Below are positions 27,110 to 36,706 of a stretch of DNA of 64,000 bases, piece by piece; position 1 is the stretch's first letter; every line of letters begins with the position of its first letter. The position numbers and the translations under genes are program-made. Source of the stretch: Shewanella oncorhynchi (GTDB lineage: Bacteria; Pseudomonadota; Gammaproteobacteria; Enterobacterales; Shewanellaceae); assembly GCF_012584455.1 (NCBI RefSeq), contig NZ_JABAEB010000002.1, positions 186,001 to 250,000 of the forward strand, given 5' to 3'. The notes below the pieces were generated by a model. That model did no database searches and was not told the origin of the DNA. It saw nothing but the letters and a program-made list of their open reading frames with translations.

Positions 27110-27916
27110 ATGAACAAGTTTTTAATCATCGATGGTCTCAACTTGGTTCGCCGCATCTATGCGGCGATCCCCGATGAATCCGATATGCAAAGCCTCACAG
27201 AGCGCGTCAGTTTGGCGTGCACTAAACTGCTGCGTGTGCATCGCCCAACCCATGTAGCTATCGTGTGGGACGGTGATGAAGTCTCATGGCGTAAACAGCT
27301 TTACCCCGATTATAAGAAAGGCCGTAAACCTATGCCGGAGCCGCTGGCAAAAGGCCTTGCTGCGCTGCAAGATCACTTAACCATGATGAACATTGGATCT
27401 ATTTATGCGGCGGCTGAAGCCGATGATGTGATTGCCACTCTAGCGATAAAAACCGCCAAAGCGCAGGGTGAAGCCATAATTGTGTCCACCGACAAAGGTT
27501 TTAGTCAGCTTAATCATCGCCAAATCAGCCAGTGGGATCACTTTAATCAGCAGTACTTAGATATCGCTGCATTGGAACAAAAACTCGGTGTCGAACGCAG
27601 TCAATTTCTCGACTTGATGGCATTAGCGGGCGACAGCGGTAATAAAATTCCTGGTATTGCGGGCATAGGCCCTAAATCAGCCGCCGAATTATTGAAAACC
27701 TTTAGAAGCTTACCAACCTTGTTTTCATCGCTATCTAACTTAGGCGCTAAACAAGCCAAAAAACTTGCCGAAGGTAAGGAGATGGCAAGACTCAGCTATA
27801 AGCTCGCACAGTTACAAACAGACCTACCACTCTATATTAATTTAAAAGATTTTCGCGTGATGAACTCCTTGCCGGATAATAACTGCCTGCCTGAAAGCCC
27901 AATCAATCCAGCCTAA
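27110..27916 (+). CDS. xni: Flap endonuclease Xni (ExoIX)
   Basis: From the ATG at 27110 the product has 268 residues beginning MNKFLIIDGLNLVRR. It contains the 5'-nuclease acidic blocks (LIIDG, AAEADDVIATL, VSTDKGFSQL) and the helix-hairpin-helix with K+-binding (LAGDSGNKIPGIAGIGPKSAAELL). It resembles the nuclease domain of DNA polymerase I but without the third set of metal ligands, as is normal for Xni; the enzyme is thought to trim flaps. An in-frame start at 27068 would overlap ppnN; 27110 fits the family. Confidence 0.93.
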   Translation: MNKFLIIDGLNLVRRIYAAIPDESDMQSLTERVSLACTKLLRVHRPTHVAIVWDGDEVSWRKQLYPDYKKGRKPMPEPLAKGLAALQDHLTMMNIGSIYAAAEADDVIATLAIKTAKAQGEAIIVSTDKGFSQLNHRQISQWDHFNQQYLDIAALEQKLGVERSQFLDLMALAGDSGNKIPGIAGIGPKSAAELLKTFRSLPTLFSSLSNLGAKQAKKLAEGKEMARLSYKLAQLQTDLPLYINLKDFRVMNSLPDNNCLPESPINPA

Positions 27917-28026
27917 ACATCTGTTAATATAAAGTTGCAATTAACGCATTTACCTTAGAACAACAAAAGCGTATTTTATGGACGTAATAACGTGACTCAT
28001 TTAATGAGGTAAAGGAATAACTGTAA

Positions 28027-28449
28027 ATGAAATCAAAAGTTTCGGTAATCATCGGTAGCATTTTCGCCGCCTACGTCGCCTTTGTCGCTGTGGTGGTACT
28101 CGTTTATGAACCTACGCCAGATGACATGAGTTGGGAGGACAGACAATCCTATAACAGCCAAAAAATGAACGAATTAGCGCTAGGGCAAAATATCGTTTCA
28201 GTAAAACAGTTACTAGGTAAAGCTGACTTTTCAGAGGCCAAAGCCGTAAAAGAAACCAAGCTACAGGTGCTCTTTTATCGCACTCACCATGAAAAATCAG
28301 ACGGTGTGACCACGAAAGAGGAATGTACCCCACTGATTTTTGAAAATGATCAATTGATTGCCTGGGGCCAAGATACCTATAAGCAATATCTCGATGCAGA
28401 TACTGACACAGCCCTCAGCTCTGCCCAAGAGACATTAACCAGTAAATAA
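28027..28449 (+). CDS. DUF3192-type small membrane-anchored protein
   Basis: A 140-residue protein with an N-terminal membrane span or uncleaved signal (IIGSIFAAYVAFVAVVVLVY), followed by a soluble domain with NELALGQNIVSVKQLLGKAD, LQVLFYRTHHEKSDGVTTKEECTPLIF and an ending that includes LIAWG. This pattern, an SmpA/BamE-like fold with a G-x-x-x-xxVxxLLGxPD turn, is what DUF3192 proteins show. It probably faces the periplasm. Function is unknown. The gene is alone, with an AAGGA upstream and a strong terminator 20 bp after. Confidence 0.75.
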   Translation: MKSKVSVIIGSIFAAYVAFVAVVVLVYEPTPDDMSWEDRQSYNSQKMNELALGQNIVSVKQLLGKADFSEAKAVKETKLQVLFYRTHHEKSDGVTTKEECTPLIFENDQLIAWGQDTYKQYLDADTDTALSSAQETLTSK

Positions 28450-28468
28450 ATACGACTGACAGTTAAAT

Positions 28469-28498
28469 AAAAACGCCACCGAATCGGTGGCGTTTTTA
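28469..28498. terminator. Bidirectional terminator between the DUF3192 and S9 genes
   Basis: ACGCCACC and GGTGGCGT pair around GAATC; A-run and T-run flank the stem. Confidence 0.9.
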
Positions 28499-28548
28499 CT
28501 TTTACAATCAACTAATAGACTCAGTTGCAAAACAACTAAGCCAATTGC

Positions 28549-31383
28549 CTATTCATCATCGGCCTTATACTCGACATAGGCTTCACCTTTACTGAGCCAT
28601 TCTGGCGCGGGTTTTCCCTTCAGATAATGGTCGAAATATTGCATCATGCGAATGCTGTAATCGAGCTTGTTCGGGTACTTTTTCAAGTGATGCGGCTCAT
28701 CCTCGTATTGCAAGAACACCACCTCTTTACCTGCACGGCGCATAGCTAAGTACATTTCAACACCTTGTTCCCAAGGCACTGCATCGTCCTTATCACCAAA
28801 CATGATCATCAAAGGCGTTTGAATACGGTCAGCATAAAATACTGGCGAATTTTCAATGTACTTTTGCGGCGCGGCAAACAAACTTGCGCCAATACGACTC
28901 TGTCCGGTTTCATATTGGAACTGACGCGCAATGCCTGTGCCGTGGCGAATACCGCTATAGGCACTGGTCATGTTCGATACTGGAGCACCTGCAACCGCCG
29001 CCTTAAACATCTTAGTTTGAGTAATGGCAAACGCCGTTTGATAGCCACTCCAAGAATGACCTTGCAAACCAATAGCATCGGGATCGGCAATGCCTATCTC
29101 AATCAGCTTTTGCACGCCAGACGTGAGCGCTTGTACTGAGCTCGCCCCTGGGTAACCAATTTCAAAGCGAATGTCCGGTAGAAACACCGCATAGCCATTA
29201 TTGATGTACCAAGCAAAGTTAGGTCTGTGGTTAATGTTCATCTGCGGGAAGGCATGCAGTCTATCCGTCATAAAGCGATAGTAATAAACCAGTACAGGAT
29301 AGCGCTTACCCTCTTGATAATTGGTCGGCTTGATCAGCACGCCATCTAACGGTTTACCATCGCCATTTGTCCAGTGAACTAACTCGGATTGGCTCCAGTT
29401 AAAGGCTTGACGCTGCTTATCTAAATCGGTTTGCTTAACTGCATTTTGCGGTGCGCTATAGTTAGCCGTATACAAGTCAGGGAATAAGTCAAAACGCTCC
29501 TTAGAAAACACGATAGTGTCAGCGTCTTTACTGCGTCCCAATACTGTCAGCTTATACTCACCTTGCATCAACGTCTTCACGCCCGCTTCGCCCAAGGTGG
29601 CTTGATAAAAACCATCGGCCTTGGTTTTATCACTATAACCGTGGAGTAAAACCGTAGCGTTATAGGCAAGCTCTGTCGGCTCATCGGGATTATCGACTAA
29701 GCCCTCAAGCCGATATTGAATTTTCTGGGTGCGCCCTTTACCTGCGGTTAAGGCAAAACCCGCCTTAGATTCGGTATTAAACTGCCAAACATCGTATTTG
29801 TCGTAAACCAAGAAACCCGCATCATTTTTAAGCCAAGGACCAAAACCATATCCTGGAGCACTGGATGGATAATCGTGGTCTTCATCGGCAAAACTGACCT
29901 TTAGGGATTTTGTGAGATTAGTGCGACGGTCCTGTGCAATATCATAGAGATACACATTACCTTGCTGATAATAAGCCACATACTTGCCATTTCCCGACAG
30001 CGTAGGCTCGGCATCACTCGGCTGTTGTGTCAAAAATGGCACTTTACTGCCAGTATTAATATCGACCAAATAATAATCTTGGTAGAACCCTGCCCACGTC
30101 GCCATCTTGCGATAGGGCAAATCTGAACTGGCCAACATAAAACGTTTATGTTGTGAAATCGTCACATCTGGAACAGTTTTATCGCCAAGCTGCACCACGT
30201 TATTTGAGCCTAAATGCAATACCGCAAGGTAAGTGCGTTTTTGCTCATCCTCATATTGCTTGATTTCATTAGGCTTAATACGAGGATCATCCCCATGCCA
30301 TACCTTAAGTCCACGCTGTCCGGTGACAATATTTGTATCGAACAGGTCTTTTTCTTCGGTGATCTTCTGCAAACTGAGCAGCTGACTCACCTCAGGTACG
30401 CGGCCAAAAAACAACCGTTCGCTGTCCAATGAGAAGCTTAAACTTGTGTAGCGATTCAGTTTCCACTCGGGTGATTCTGGGGGGGTACTGATTTTGCTCG
30501 ACAGCAAATCGACCAGCGATAACTGATAGCTGCGGCCATAAGGTAACTCGCTGTCTTTGCCCTGCGTAAATGCAAGCCAACGACCATTTTTAGCCAGCGC
30601 TAACGCACCAATCTGTTGGCTAGGCGAATCAAAGGCAACGGTTTTTTTGTGAGTGTTTAAATCGACTAACTGCAATTGATGTTGCTTATTGGTGATATCG
30701 TTCACTGCCAGCGCGAGTCTACGGCTTGCCTTATCAAAAACATAGCCAGTAACCTGCTCGACATCAATTCGCTTTGTTTGGTCTTCTAAACTGAGCAACG
30801 TAAAACGTCGACCTTGATCAAACTTATCGACCTTTGGCTTATCAATATTCGCATGGCTTTGTGTGCCTGCTTCAGCGAGTTTTTCGGTAGTTTTAGGCTC
30901 AGCATCTTTTTTGGACTCTTCATCAGCCTCAAACCAAATCGCCAGATGCTTACCGTCATCACTGAACACAAATTCCTTCACACGCTCGAAGCGAGTTTGC
31001 GTGCCAGTTTGAGTATCGAGCAACACCATGTCGGATTTGAGTTTTTTCTTCGCCTTGGCATCACTCGTTTCACGCATGAGCAAACTCGGTTTAACCACCA
31101 CAGCTACATAACGACCATCGTGGTTCACCAAGGGATCTGACCCCCCCGCGATTTGATAGCTTTGCTGCGACAGGACATTTTTCACAATGACGTGACTATC
31201 CCCGCGATCGGGCGCAGACTCGACCGCGATGACTTGCCCCTTATCAGAGATAACCGGCTTTTCAAGGGATTCAAAATGCATAATGTCTGTTAGGGTGAGC
31301 GGTTTAGTGCTGGTTTCAGCCTGCACTGCTGGCAATATTCCAAGGGATAACAAAACCAGGGATGTGATAGGGATTAACTTCAA
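28549..31383 (-). CDS. S9-family prolyl-oligopeptidase-like peptidase, exported (944 aa)
   Basis: A signal peptide (to AVQAE, about residue 22) precedes a beta-propeller (to about residue 640) and a C-terminal alpha/beta hydrolase. The catalytic triad is visible: Ser in GLQGHSWSGYQTA, Asp in FGDKDDAVPW and His in DEPHHLKK. The propeller carries a long acidic/lysine-rich insertion near residues 150-190. The start codon is TTG at 31383, supported by GAGG 6 nt upstream and no better alternative. The product probably cleaves peptides in the periplasm. It stands alone and is divergent from the isocitrate dehydrogenase gene. Confidence 0.92.
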   Translation of the reverse strand: MKLIPITSLVLLSLGILPAVQAETSTKPLTLTDIMHFESLEKPVISDKGQVIAVESAPDRGDSHVIVKNVLSQQSYQIAGGSDPLVNHDGRYVAVVVKPSLLMRETSDAKAKKKLKSDMVLLDTQTGTQTRFERVKEFVFSDDGKHLAIWFEADEESKKDAEPKTTEKLAEAGTQSHANIDKPKVDKFDQGRRFTLLSLEDQTKRIDVEQVTGYVFDKASRRLALAVNDITNKQHQLQLVDLNTHKKTVAFDSPSQQIGALALAKNGRWLAFTQGKDSELPYGRSYQLSLVDLLSSKISTPPESPEWKLNRYTSLSFSLDSERLFFGRVPEVSQLLSLQKITEEKDLFDTNIVTGQRGLKVWHGDDPRIKPNEIKQYEDEQKRTYLAVLHLGSNNVVQLGDKTVPDVTISQHKRFMLASSDLPYRKMATWAGFYQDYYLVDINTGSKVPFLTQQPSDAEPTLSGNGKYVAYYQQGNVYLYDIAQDRRTNLTKSLKVSFADEDHDYPSSAPGYGFGPWLKNDAGFLVYDKYDVWQFNTESKAGFALTAGKGRTQKIQYRLEGLVDNPDEPTELAYNATVLLHGYSDKTKADGFYQATLGEAGVKTLMQGEYKLTVLGRSKDADTIVFSKERFDLFPDLYTANYSAPQNAVKQTDLDKQRQAFNWSQSELVHWTNGDGKPLDGVLIKPTNYQEGKRYPVLVYYYRFMTDRLHAFPQMNINHRPNFAWYINNGYAVFLPDIRFEIGYPGASSVQALTSGVQKLIEIGIADPDAIGLQGHSWSGYQTAFAITQTKMFKAAVAGAPVSNMTSAYSGIRHGTGIARQFQYETGQSRIGASLFAAPQKYIENSPVFYADRIQTPLMIMFGDKDDAVPWEQGVEMYLAMRRAGKEVVFLQYEDEPHHLKKYPNKLDYSIRMMQYFDHYLKGKPAPEWLSKGEAYVEYKADDE

Positions 31384-31491
31384 TGTCTTCCTCTTTTATA
31401 TATTTGTTAGACTAAAGTAGACTTTTTTAACCATTGGCTCTCCATCATGGTGAGAACCCAGTATTTTTACAAGTTATACCACATAAAAAAT

Positions 31492-31507
31492 CGTGATATT
31501 GCTCACT
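31492..31507. promoter_or_regulatory. CRP-like palindrome in the idh/S9 divergent region
   Basis: CGTGA-TATTGC-TCACT resembles TGTGA-N6-TCACA with one mismatch in each half. It lies 131 bp upstream of the NAD-dependent isocitrate dehydrogenase start. Confidence 0.5.
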
Positions 31508-31637
31508 ATTTCCTGTGAAGTTTGACCAAAGATGGTTAAAATAATAGGCAGAAAAAATACCAAATTCATAGTCCTGCTATCCAGTTAGCACTGGGGCAGA
31601 CAATTGCAGTAACGACGAACCGTGGAAGGACTTCTCC

Positions 31638-32645
31638 ATGTCAAAAAGAACGATAACCGTAATTCCAGGTGATGGAATTGGCCCAAGTATTATTGATTCA
31701 GCCTTAAAAATTCTTGATAAAGCGGGCTGTGATTTTGAATATGAATTTGCCGATGCCGGCCTGACTGCACTTGAAAAGCAAGGCGAGTTACTGCCAGCAC
31801 GCACTTTAGAACTCATTGAAAAAAACCGTATCACGCTGAAAGGGCCGCTGACGACTCCCGTTGGTGAAGGCTTTACTTCTATCAACGTAACCTTGCGTAA
31901 GAAATTCGGTCTGTATGCTAACGTACGCCCAGTACTGTCTTTCAAAGGTACCCAAGCCCGTTACGAAAATATCGATATCATCACAGTACGTGAAAACACC
32001 GAAGGCATGTATTCTGGCCATGGTCAAAAAGTGTCTGAAGATGGTTTAACAGCCGAAGCAACCAGTATCGTCACTCGCCAAGGTGCCGAGCAAATCGCCA
32101 CTTTCGCCTACGAACTAGCTCGCAAAGAAAACCGTAAGAAAGTCACTATTGTACACAAAGCCAACATCATGAAGTCAACGTCAGGCCTGTTCCTGAAAGT
32201 GGCCCGTGAAGTGAGCCTACGTTACCCAGACATCAAGACAGAAGAAATGATCGTCGATGCAACGTGCATGAAGTTAGTGATGAACCCAGAAAACTTCGAT
32301 GTGATCGTGACGACCAACCTGTTCGGTGACATTTTATCGGACCTGTGTGCCGGTTTAGTGGGTGGTTTAGGTATGGCGCCAGGCGCAAACATTGGCCGTG
32401 ATGCCGCGATTTTCGAAGCCGTTCACGGTAGTGCACCGGATATCGCTGGTAAAAACCTTGCAAACCCAACCTCAGTGATTTTAGCGTCTATTCAGATGCT
32501 GGAATATTTAGGTATGGCTGACAAAGCTGAGCAAATCCGTAAAGCGGTATCTGCAGTCATTGAAGAAGGCGACCGTACGACTCGCGATTTAGGCGGCACT
32601 CACGGCACGACTGACTTCACGCAAGCGGTGCTTGAGCGTCTGTGA
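31638..32645 (+). CDS. NAD-dependent isocitrate dehydrogenase (homodimeric, short type)
   Basis: The 335-residue enzyme has the isocitrate/isopropylmalate dehydrogenase core: GDGIGPSIIDS, the substrate helix SINVTLRKKFGLYANVRP, TVRENTEGMYSG and the metal site NLFGDILSDLCAGL. Near the C terminus HGSAPDIAGK has Asp-Ile where NADP enzymes carry Lys-Tyr; this indicates NAD specificity. It oxidises isocitrate to 2-oxoglutarate in the TCA cycle. Length and the serine-containing SINV motif argue against isopropylmalate dehydrogenase. AAGGA is 8 nt before the ATG. It is monocistronic, with a strong terminator. Confidence 0.92.
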   Translation: MSKRTITVIPGDGIGPSIIDSALKILDKAGCDFEYEFADAGLTALEKQGELLPARTLELIEKNRITLKGPLTTPVGEGFTSINVTLRKKFGLYANVRPVLSFKGTQARYENIDIITVRENTEGMYSGHGQKVSEDGLTAEATSIVTRQGAEQIATFAYELARKENRKKVTIVHKANIMKSTSGLFLKVAREVSLRYPDIKTEEMIVDATCMKLVMNPENFDVIVTTNLFGDILSDLCAGLVGGLGMAPGANIGRDAAIFEAVHGSAPDIAGKNLANPTSVILASIQMLEYLGMADKAEQIRKAVSAVIEEGDRTTRDLGGTHGTTDFTQAVLERL

Positions 32646-32742
32646 TCTCAATGCTAAGCGCGTTTAAGACGTGTCTATAACGCGCTTATTCAAGCAAAAG
32701 CTTAAAAGAAGCAAGCGCTTGAAACTCAAATGAGTAAACACG

Positions 32743-32775
32743 AAAAAGCCCCAAAGTTTCCTTTGGGGCTTTTTG
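32743..32775. terminator. Bidirectional terminator between idh and rlmM
   Basis: AGCCCCAAAG and CTTTGGGGCT pair around TTTC, with A-run before and T-run after. Confidence 0.9.
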
Positions 32776-32865
32776 TTATCTAGCTTTTAAACCTGCGTGG
32801 CTTTAAACCCGCGTGACAATTACCATTCTAGCGACAACAAGATCACCGCAGGGTTAACACTGGAA

Positions 32866-33951
32866 TTAATTCCACGCGGTATTAGGGCGTAGCCATAAAT
32901 GCACTGTCACTTCATCACGGTCGTGATAAAGATGCTTACACTGCACTTTAAAATCAGTCACACCATTCTCTTTAAGAATCGTCTGCATGGTCTCAAGGAT
33001 AGCAGTCACTTCTTTATAGCGGCTCTTCATCGGTAATTTAAGGTTAAAAATCGCTTCCTTAAACCAACCGTTAATCGCCCAAGCTTCAATCAGTTCGGCA
33101 ACACGCGCAGGTTTCTCAACCATGTCGCACACCAGCCAATAGATATTTTTACGTTGCGGTTCGAAACGGAAACCGTCTTCACGGTAATGTTTCACTTGGC
33201 CCGTTTCCATCAGTTTTTCATCCATTGGGCCATTATCAACTGCCGACACAAACATGCCGCGACGCACCAGTTGATAAGTCCAGCCACCAGGGCAAGCGCC
33301 CAAATCCACTGAGTTCATGCCACTGCGAATACGCTCTTCTTGCTCTTCCTTAGGCACGAATTGGCCAAAGGCTTCGTCGAGTTTCAGACTAGAACGACTC
33401 GGTGCATCCGCCGCCATTTTAAGGCGTGGAATGCCCATAAAATGTGGCGAACTGTTATTACTGTAGGAATAACCCACATAGGCACGGCCGGGGCCAATAA
33501 AACACACGTGGATAATCGGACGTTTGGGATTTTCCTGCGCGAGCAAACTGCCCGATTTTTTCAAATGCTGGCGTAAAGGTACAGTGAACTTACGGCAAAA
33601 AGCCGAGAGCTCTTTCGCTTCGTTAGTGTCAGGTGTTTCAACCCGCACTTCACCCGCTTTGCTGACGTCACTGAGCGCCGCAACGATTGGGCTTATTCTG
33701 TCATTTTCAGGCAAGTCAACTAACAAGTCGCTAGCAGCAAACATCTGGCGGGCGAAAATGAGCGAATCTAAAGGTAATTGTTTGACTAACGTATCAGCAG
33801 CGTCGTCTTCAAAACATTGGTATACAACATAAGCGTCGTTATTGTTGGCCTTAACAAAGCCACCCACATTGAGCTCACCGGCTCGCTGTTGGATTTCTGC
33901 AGCGCATTCTTTTTCAAAGCCTGCGCGGCAAAATAAAAATAGGTTTTTCAT
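32866..33951 (-). CDS. rlmM: 23S rRNA C2498 2'-O-ribose methyltransferase RlmM
   Basis: From the ATG at 33951 ([20 protein letters not shown]) the product has 361 residues; E. coli RlmM has 366. It has an N-terminal THUMP-like domain, the SAM-binding loop [17 protein letters not shown], and the Lys-Asp-Lys-Glu-type catalytic residues of RrmJ-like ribose methylases ([17 protein letters not shown]). An AGGGA sits 8 nt upstream. The frame continues to 34029 but the extension is not in the family. The enzyme methylates C2498 of 23S rRNA before 50S assembly. Confidence 0.95.
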   Translation of the reverse strand: MKNLFLFCRAGFEKECAAEIQQRAGELNVGGFVKANNNDAYVVYQCFEDDAADTLVKQLPLDSLIFARQMFAASDLLVDLPENDRISPIVAALSDVSKAGEVRVETPDTNEAKELSAFCRKFTVPLRQHLKKSGSLLAQENPKRPIIHVCFIGPGRAYVGYSYSNNSSPHFMGIPRLKMAADAPSRSSLKLDEAFGQFVPKEEQEERIRSGMNSVDLGACPGGWTYQLVRRGMFVSAVDNGPMDEKLMETGQVKHYREDGFRFEPQRKNIYWLVCDMVEKPARVAELIEAWAINGWFKEAIFNLKLPMKSRYKEVTAILETMQTILKENGVTDFKVQCKHLYHDRDEVTVHLWLRPNTAWN

Positions 33952-34073
33952 GGGGATCCCTGAGAAATCCAAGCCAAAGCATTGGCTGACTATCGATTTG
34001 GGTGCCAGTATACCAATTTCAATCCACAAATGCCCTATTTGCCTACTTGCGTTGCGATTAGAGAAATAAAAAA

Positions 34074-34094
34074 GGCTTAGGTGCGCCCTAAGCC
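34074..34094 (-). terminator. Terminator of the DUF423 gene
   Basis: GGCTTAGG-TGCGC-CCTAAGCC with a run of T on the minus strand. It separates the DUF423 gene from rlmM. Confidence 0.8.
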
Positions 34095-34119
34095 TGTTAA
34101 CTCACATAATCATCAGCGA

Positions 34120-34512
34120 TTAAGACTCATGACCGTCGATAACTTTGTGACGCCATACAGCGGCGGCAAATAATAACCACCCCAATAAGAAACAACCACC
34201 ACCCATAGGCGTAATAGGACCCAACCACTTAGTCCCAAACAAGGCGAGTCCATATAGTGAGCCCGAAAATAGTACTATGCCTGCGACAAAGAGATATGCC
34301 GACCAGTCCAGTAAACGCGAGGTTAACCATTGGCCCGAGAAGGCAACCATGATGAGGGCAAAGGTATGGTAGAAATGATATTGCACACCTAAGTTAAAGA
34401 CTTCAATTAAGTTTGGTGGCGCGACCGCTTTTAAACCATGGGCACCAAAAGCCCCTAAGGCGACGGCTAAGAATCCGCTCACGGCGGCGAGTAACAATAA
34501 ACCTTTACGCAT
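34120..34512 (-). CDS. DUF423 (YgdD-like) inner-membrane protein
   Basis: A 130-residue protein with four hydrophobic helices. It starts MRKGLLLLAAVSGFLAVALGAFGAHGL, the conserved DUF423 beginning including the GAFGAHGL motif, and has the later GGxxFLxGWLxFA block. The function is unknown throughout the family. GGAG is positioned 8 nt before the ATG. It follows the alpha/beta hydrolase gene after about 28 bp on the same strand, so hydrolase and DUF423 may be co-transcribed; DUF423 is often next to rlmM in this group. Confidence 0.9.
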   Translation of the reverse strand: MRKGLLLLAAVSGFLAVALGAFGAHGLKAVAPPNLIEVFNLGVQYHFYHTFALIMVAFSGQWLTSRLLDWSAYLFVAGIVLFSGSLYGLALFGTKWLGPITPMGGGCFLLGWLLFAAAVWRHKVIDGHES

Positions 34513-34540
34513 TTAACGCTCCTGCTGGAATGGGATTAAC

Positions 34541-35215
34541 TCATTCAACATTTATTCGCTCAACATCAAGCTCACGAATAAAATCACTTGATAAATCAAT
34601 AGCACGTGCAAGGTTAGCGGCTTCACTGGTGCCTGACGACTTTCTTGGGACAAAACTATGATCGCCGTCGGTTATCCAAACCAATCCTATCTCAGCTTTC
34701 AAGGGCCAGCTTGGGATCTGCGCTTTGCCACCAAACTTATCCCGCTCACCCTGTACGACTAATACTGGGACTTGGCATTCATTCAAAGGTTCCAATCTAG
34801 GCTCGCCGCCTTTGAGTGGCACAAAAGGATAACCTAAACAAATCACCCTATCGATGTGCACCGCTAACGTAGGATCGCAGGCTAATAGGGCCGCCATACG
34901 ACCGCCCATGGATTTCCCCATTAACACCACACGTTCAACTTGTGCTTGTGAGTGGGCGATATCGAGCATCTGTGTAAAACACGCGAGCAATTTAGGCGCA
35001 CGGTCCGGTGGACGCCGTTTACCATCTACAGCATTCGCCTGCATATAAGGAAAATTAAAGCGCATCACTCGGAAGCCCTGAGCAACGAATCCCGCCGACA
35101 TGGCCTGCATAAAATCAGAATCCATGTTAGCACCCGCACCGTGGGCCAATAAAATCAAAGTACTCGCAGTCTCCCCTTCTAATACATAACTCGGCTTATC
35201 CAGGCAACAACTCAC
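34541..35215 (-). CDS. Alpha/beta hydrolase (KANL3/Tex30-like, dienelactone-hydrolase type)
   Basis: Residues fit the compact alpha/beta-hydrolase fold: LLAHGAGANMDSDFM near the start, the nucleophile elbow GKSMGG, the acid in VVQGERDKFG, and the catalytic His in GDHSF. Length is about 224 residues. A TTG at 35233 is in frame, but the GTG at 35215 has GAGGAG 7 nt upstream and is the better start. The gene overlaps the last 20 bp of gcvA in another frame, so translation may be coupled. The substrate is unknown. Confidence 0.85.
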   Translation of the reverse strand: MSCCLDKPSYVLEGETASTLILLAHGAGANMDSDFMQAMSAGFVAQGFRVMRFNFPYMQANAVDGKRRPPDRAPKLLACFTQMLDIAHSQAQVERVVLMGKSMGGRMAALLACDPTLAVHIDRVICLGYPFVPLKGGEPRLEPLNECQVPVLVVQGERDKFGGKAQIPSWPLKAEIGLVWITDGDHSFVPRKSSGTSEAANLARAIDLSSDFIRELDVERINVE

Positions 35216-36107
35216 TGCGAGACTCCTCGGCAAACATGTCTAACATCCATTCACGAAACGCCACCACTTTACCTAGCTCAGCATGGTTTTGCTGGCAAAC
35301 TAAGTAATAAGCATCTTTACTTACCAAGACTTCTTGGAATGGGCATACAAGCCGCCCAGCTTTGATATCGGGGCGTGCCAGCACGCTGTAACCCAGAGCA
35401 ACCCCTTGACCGTGGGCCGCCGCCTGCAATACCAAAGACGAATGACTGAAAATAGGTCCTTGATTCACATTAATATCGGTAATGCCACATTGCCTAAACC
35501 ACGCCTGCCAATCGTGACGATTCATATCATGTAATAGCGTGTGATACTTTAAATCGCTCGGTTTTGAGAGTGGTTTAGGACCGTTGAGCAACATGGGCGA
35601 ACACACGGGAATAAGCACTTCGTTTCTGAGCTTATCCGCACGTAGCCCGGGCCAATTACCTAAGCCATAATAAATAGCCACATCCACATCATCGGTTAAT
35701 GAACTCGCTTCGGTATCAACGGCCTTAATTCGCACATCGATATCGGGATTTTTCTCACTGAATTTAGCCAAACGTGGCACTAGCCATTGAATCGCAAAAC
35801 TGGGTGACATACTGACCGTCAGCGAACCAATCGCACTGCGGGCGAGTAATCTGTCGGTGGCATCGGCAAGCTGAATAAAAATATCTTTGATGTCGAGAAA
35901 ATAGCTTTGCCCTTCTTCGGTTAATAGCAAAGAACGGTTCTTTCGACGAAATAATTTTAATCCGAGGAAATCTTCTAATGCCTTTATTTGATGGCTCACC
36001 GCAGCCTGTGTAACAAACAATTCTTCCGCTGCCCGCGTAAAGCTCAAATGCCGTGCGGCGGCTTCAAATGCTTTAACCGCATTAAGCGGTGGTAATCGTC
36101 TCGACAT
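35196..36107 (-). CDS. gcvA: LysR-family regulator GcvA
   Basis: The 303-residue protein has an N-terminal winged-helix domain (RLPPLNAVKAFEAAARHLSFTRAAEELFVTQAAVSHQI-type, residues 1-65) and a LysR substrate-binding domain. LNAVKAFEAAARH and SFTRAAEELFVTQAAVSHQ match GcvA particularly well. GcvA activates or represses the glycine cleavage operon with glycine or purines as signal. The gcv operon itself is not in this window. Its 3' end overlaps the hydrolase gene. Confidence 0.9.
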   Translation of the reverse strand: MSRRLPPLNAVKAFEAAARHLSFTRAAEELFVTQAAVSHQIKALEDFLGLKLFRRKNRSLLLTEEGQSYFLDIKDIFIQLADATDRLLARSAIGSLTVSMSPSFAIQWLVPRLAKFSEKNPDIDVRIKAVDTEASSLTDDVDVAIYYGLGNWPGLRADKLRNEVLIPVCSPMLLNGPKPLSKPSDLKYHTLLHDMNRHDWQAWFRQCGITDINVNQGPIFSHSSLVLQAAAHGQGVALGYSVLARPDIKAGRLVCPFQEVLVSKDAYYLVCQQNHAELGKVVAFREWMLDMFAEESRSELLPG

Positions 36108-36334
36108 AGTGATCTCAGTCTCGTTTTTTAATTAGTTTTTCTAATCCGTATTGTTACATTTAATCGTTTGTAAAGGCCAGCGTTTTTGGTTAAATTTTGC
36201 GCCAATGAAACAGCTTATCAACGAAACACCAATAGCGATGAAACATCCATAGCTATGAAATACCTAAGTTAGACAATCTCAAAGTTGATGATGGGAATGT
36301 CTGACAGCGTTAATTTGTCAGCCCGGAGGCGACT

Positions 36335-36571
36335 ATGTTCAATTTAAAATCGGCGTTTGCGTTAATATTAGTCTCAGCACTCAGCTTTAATGCCAGTGCA
36401 AATGTACTCGTTGACGAAATCGTCATCGACACAAGCGACTTGCAAGCCAATATCACTGCAGATTTAACCGCTGCAATGAATAAAATGCACCAAGAAGTGC
36501 TACAAGAAGCCACTCTGTTGATTGCCACAGACGATGTCGCATCTCATCAGCAAGTCGTTAAAGCCGAATAA
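36335..36571 (+). CDS. Small exported hypothetical protein (78 aa)
   Basis: A signal peptide (MFNLKSAFALILVSALSFNASA, cleavage about residue 22) leads a 56-residue mature part rich in acidic residues and helix formers, with repeated (I/A)TADLTAAMNKMHQEV. The GGAGG at 36325-36329 before the ATG is good. The mature part has no cysteine and I recognise no family. It is divergent from gcvA by 227 bp and is followed by a strong terminator, so it is expressed as a single small mRNA. The function is unknown. Confidence 0.7.
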   Translation: MFNLKSAFALILVSALSFNASANVLVDEIVIDTSDLQANITADLTAAMNKMHQEVLQEATLLIATDDVASHQQVVKAE

Positions 36572-36615
36572 CCTAAACGACACTGAAACTCAGGCCGCGC
36601 TCAGTAAGAGCAAAG

Positions 36616-36645
36616 AAAAAGCCGCATTAATATGCGGCTTTTTTG
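36616..36645. terminator. Bidirectional terminator after the small exported protein gene, before thiI end
   Basis: AAAGCCGCAT-TAAT-ATGCGGCTTT is a near-perfect stem with A-run on the left and T-run on the right. Confidence 0.9.
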
Positions 36646-36706
36646 TACTTAAATAGCAAATCAATCCCACTGACGATATACGGCAATGGGCAGGTTTTCG
36701 CCCGAC

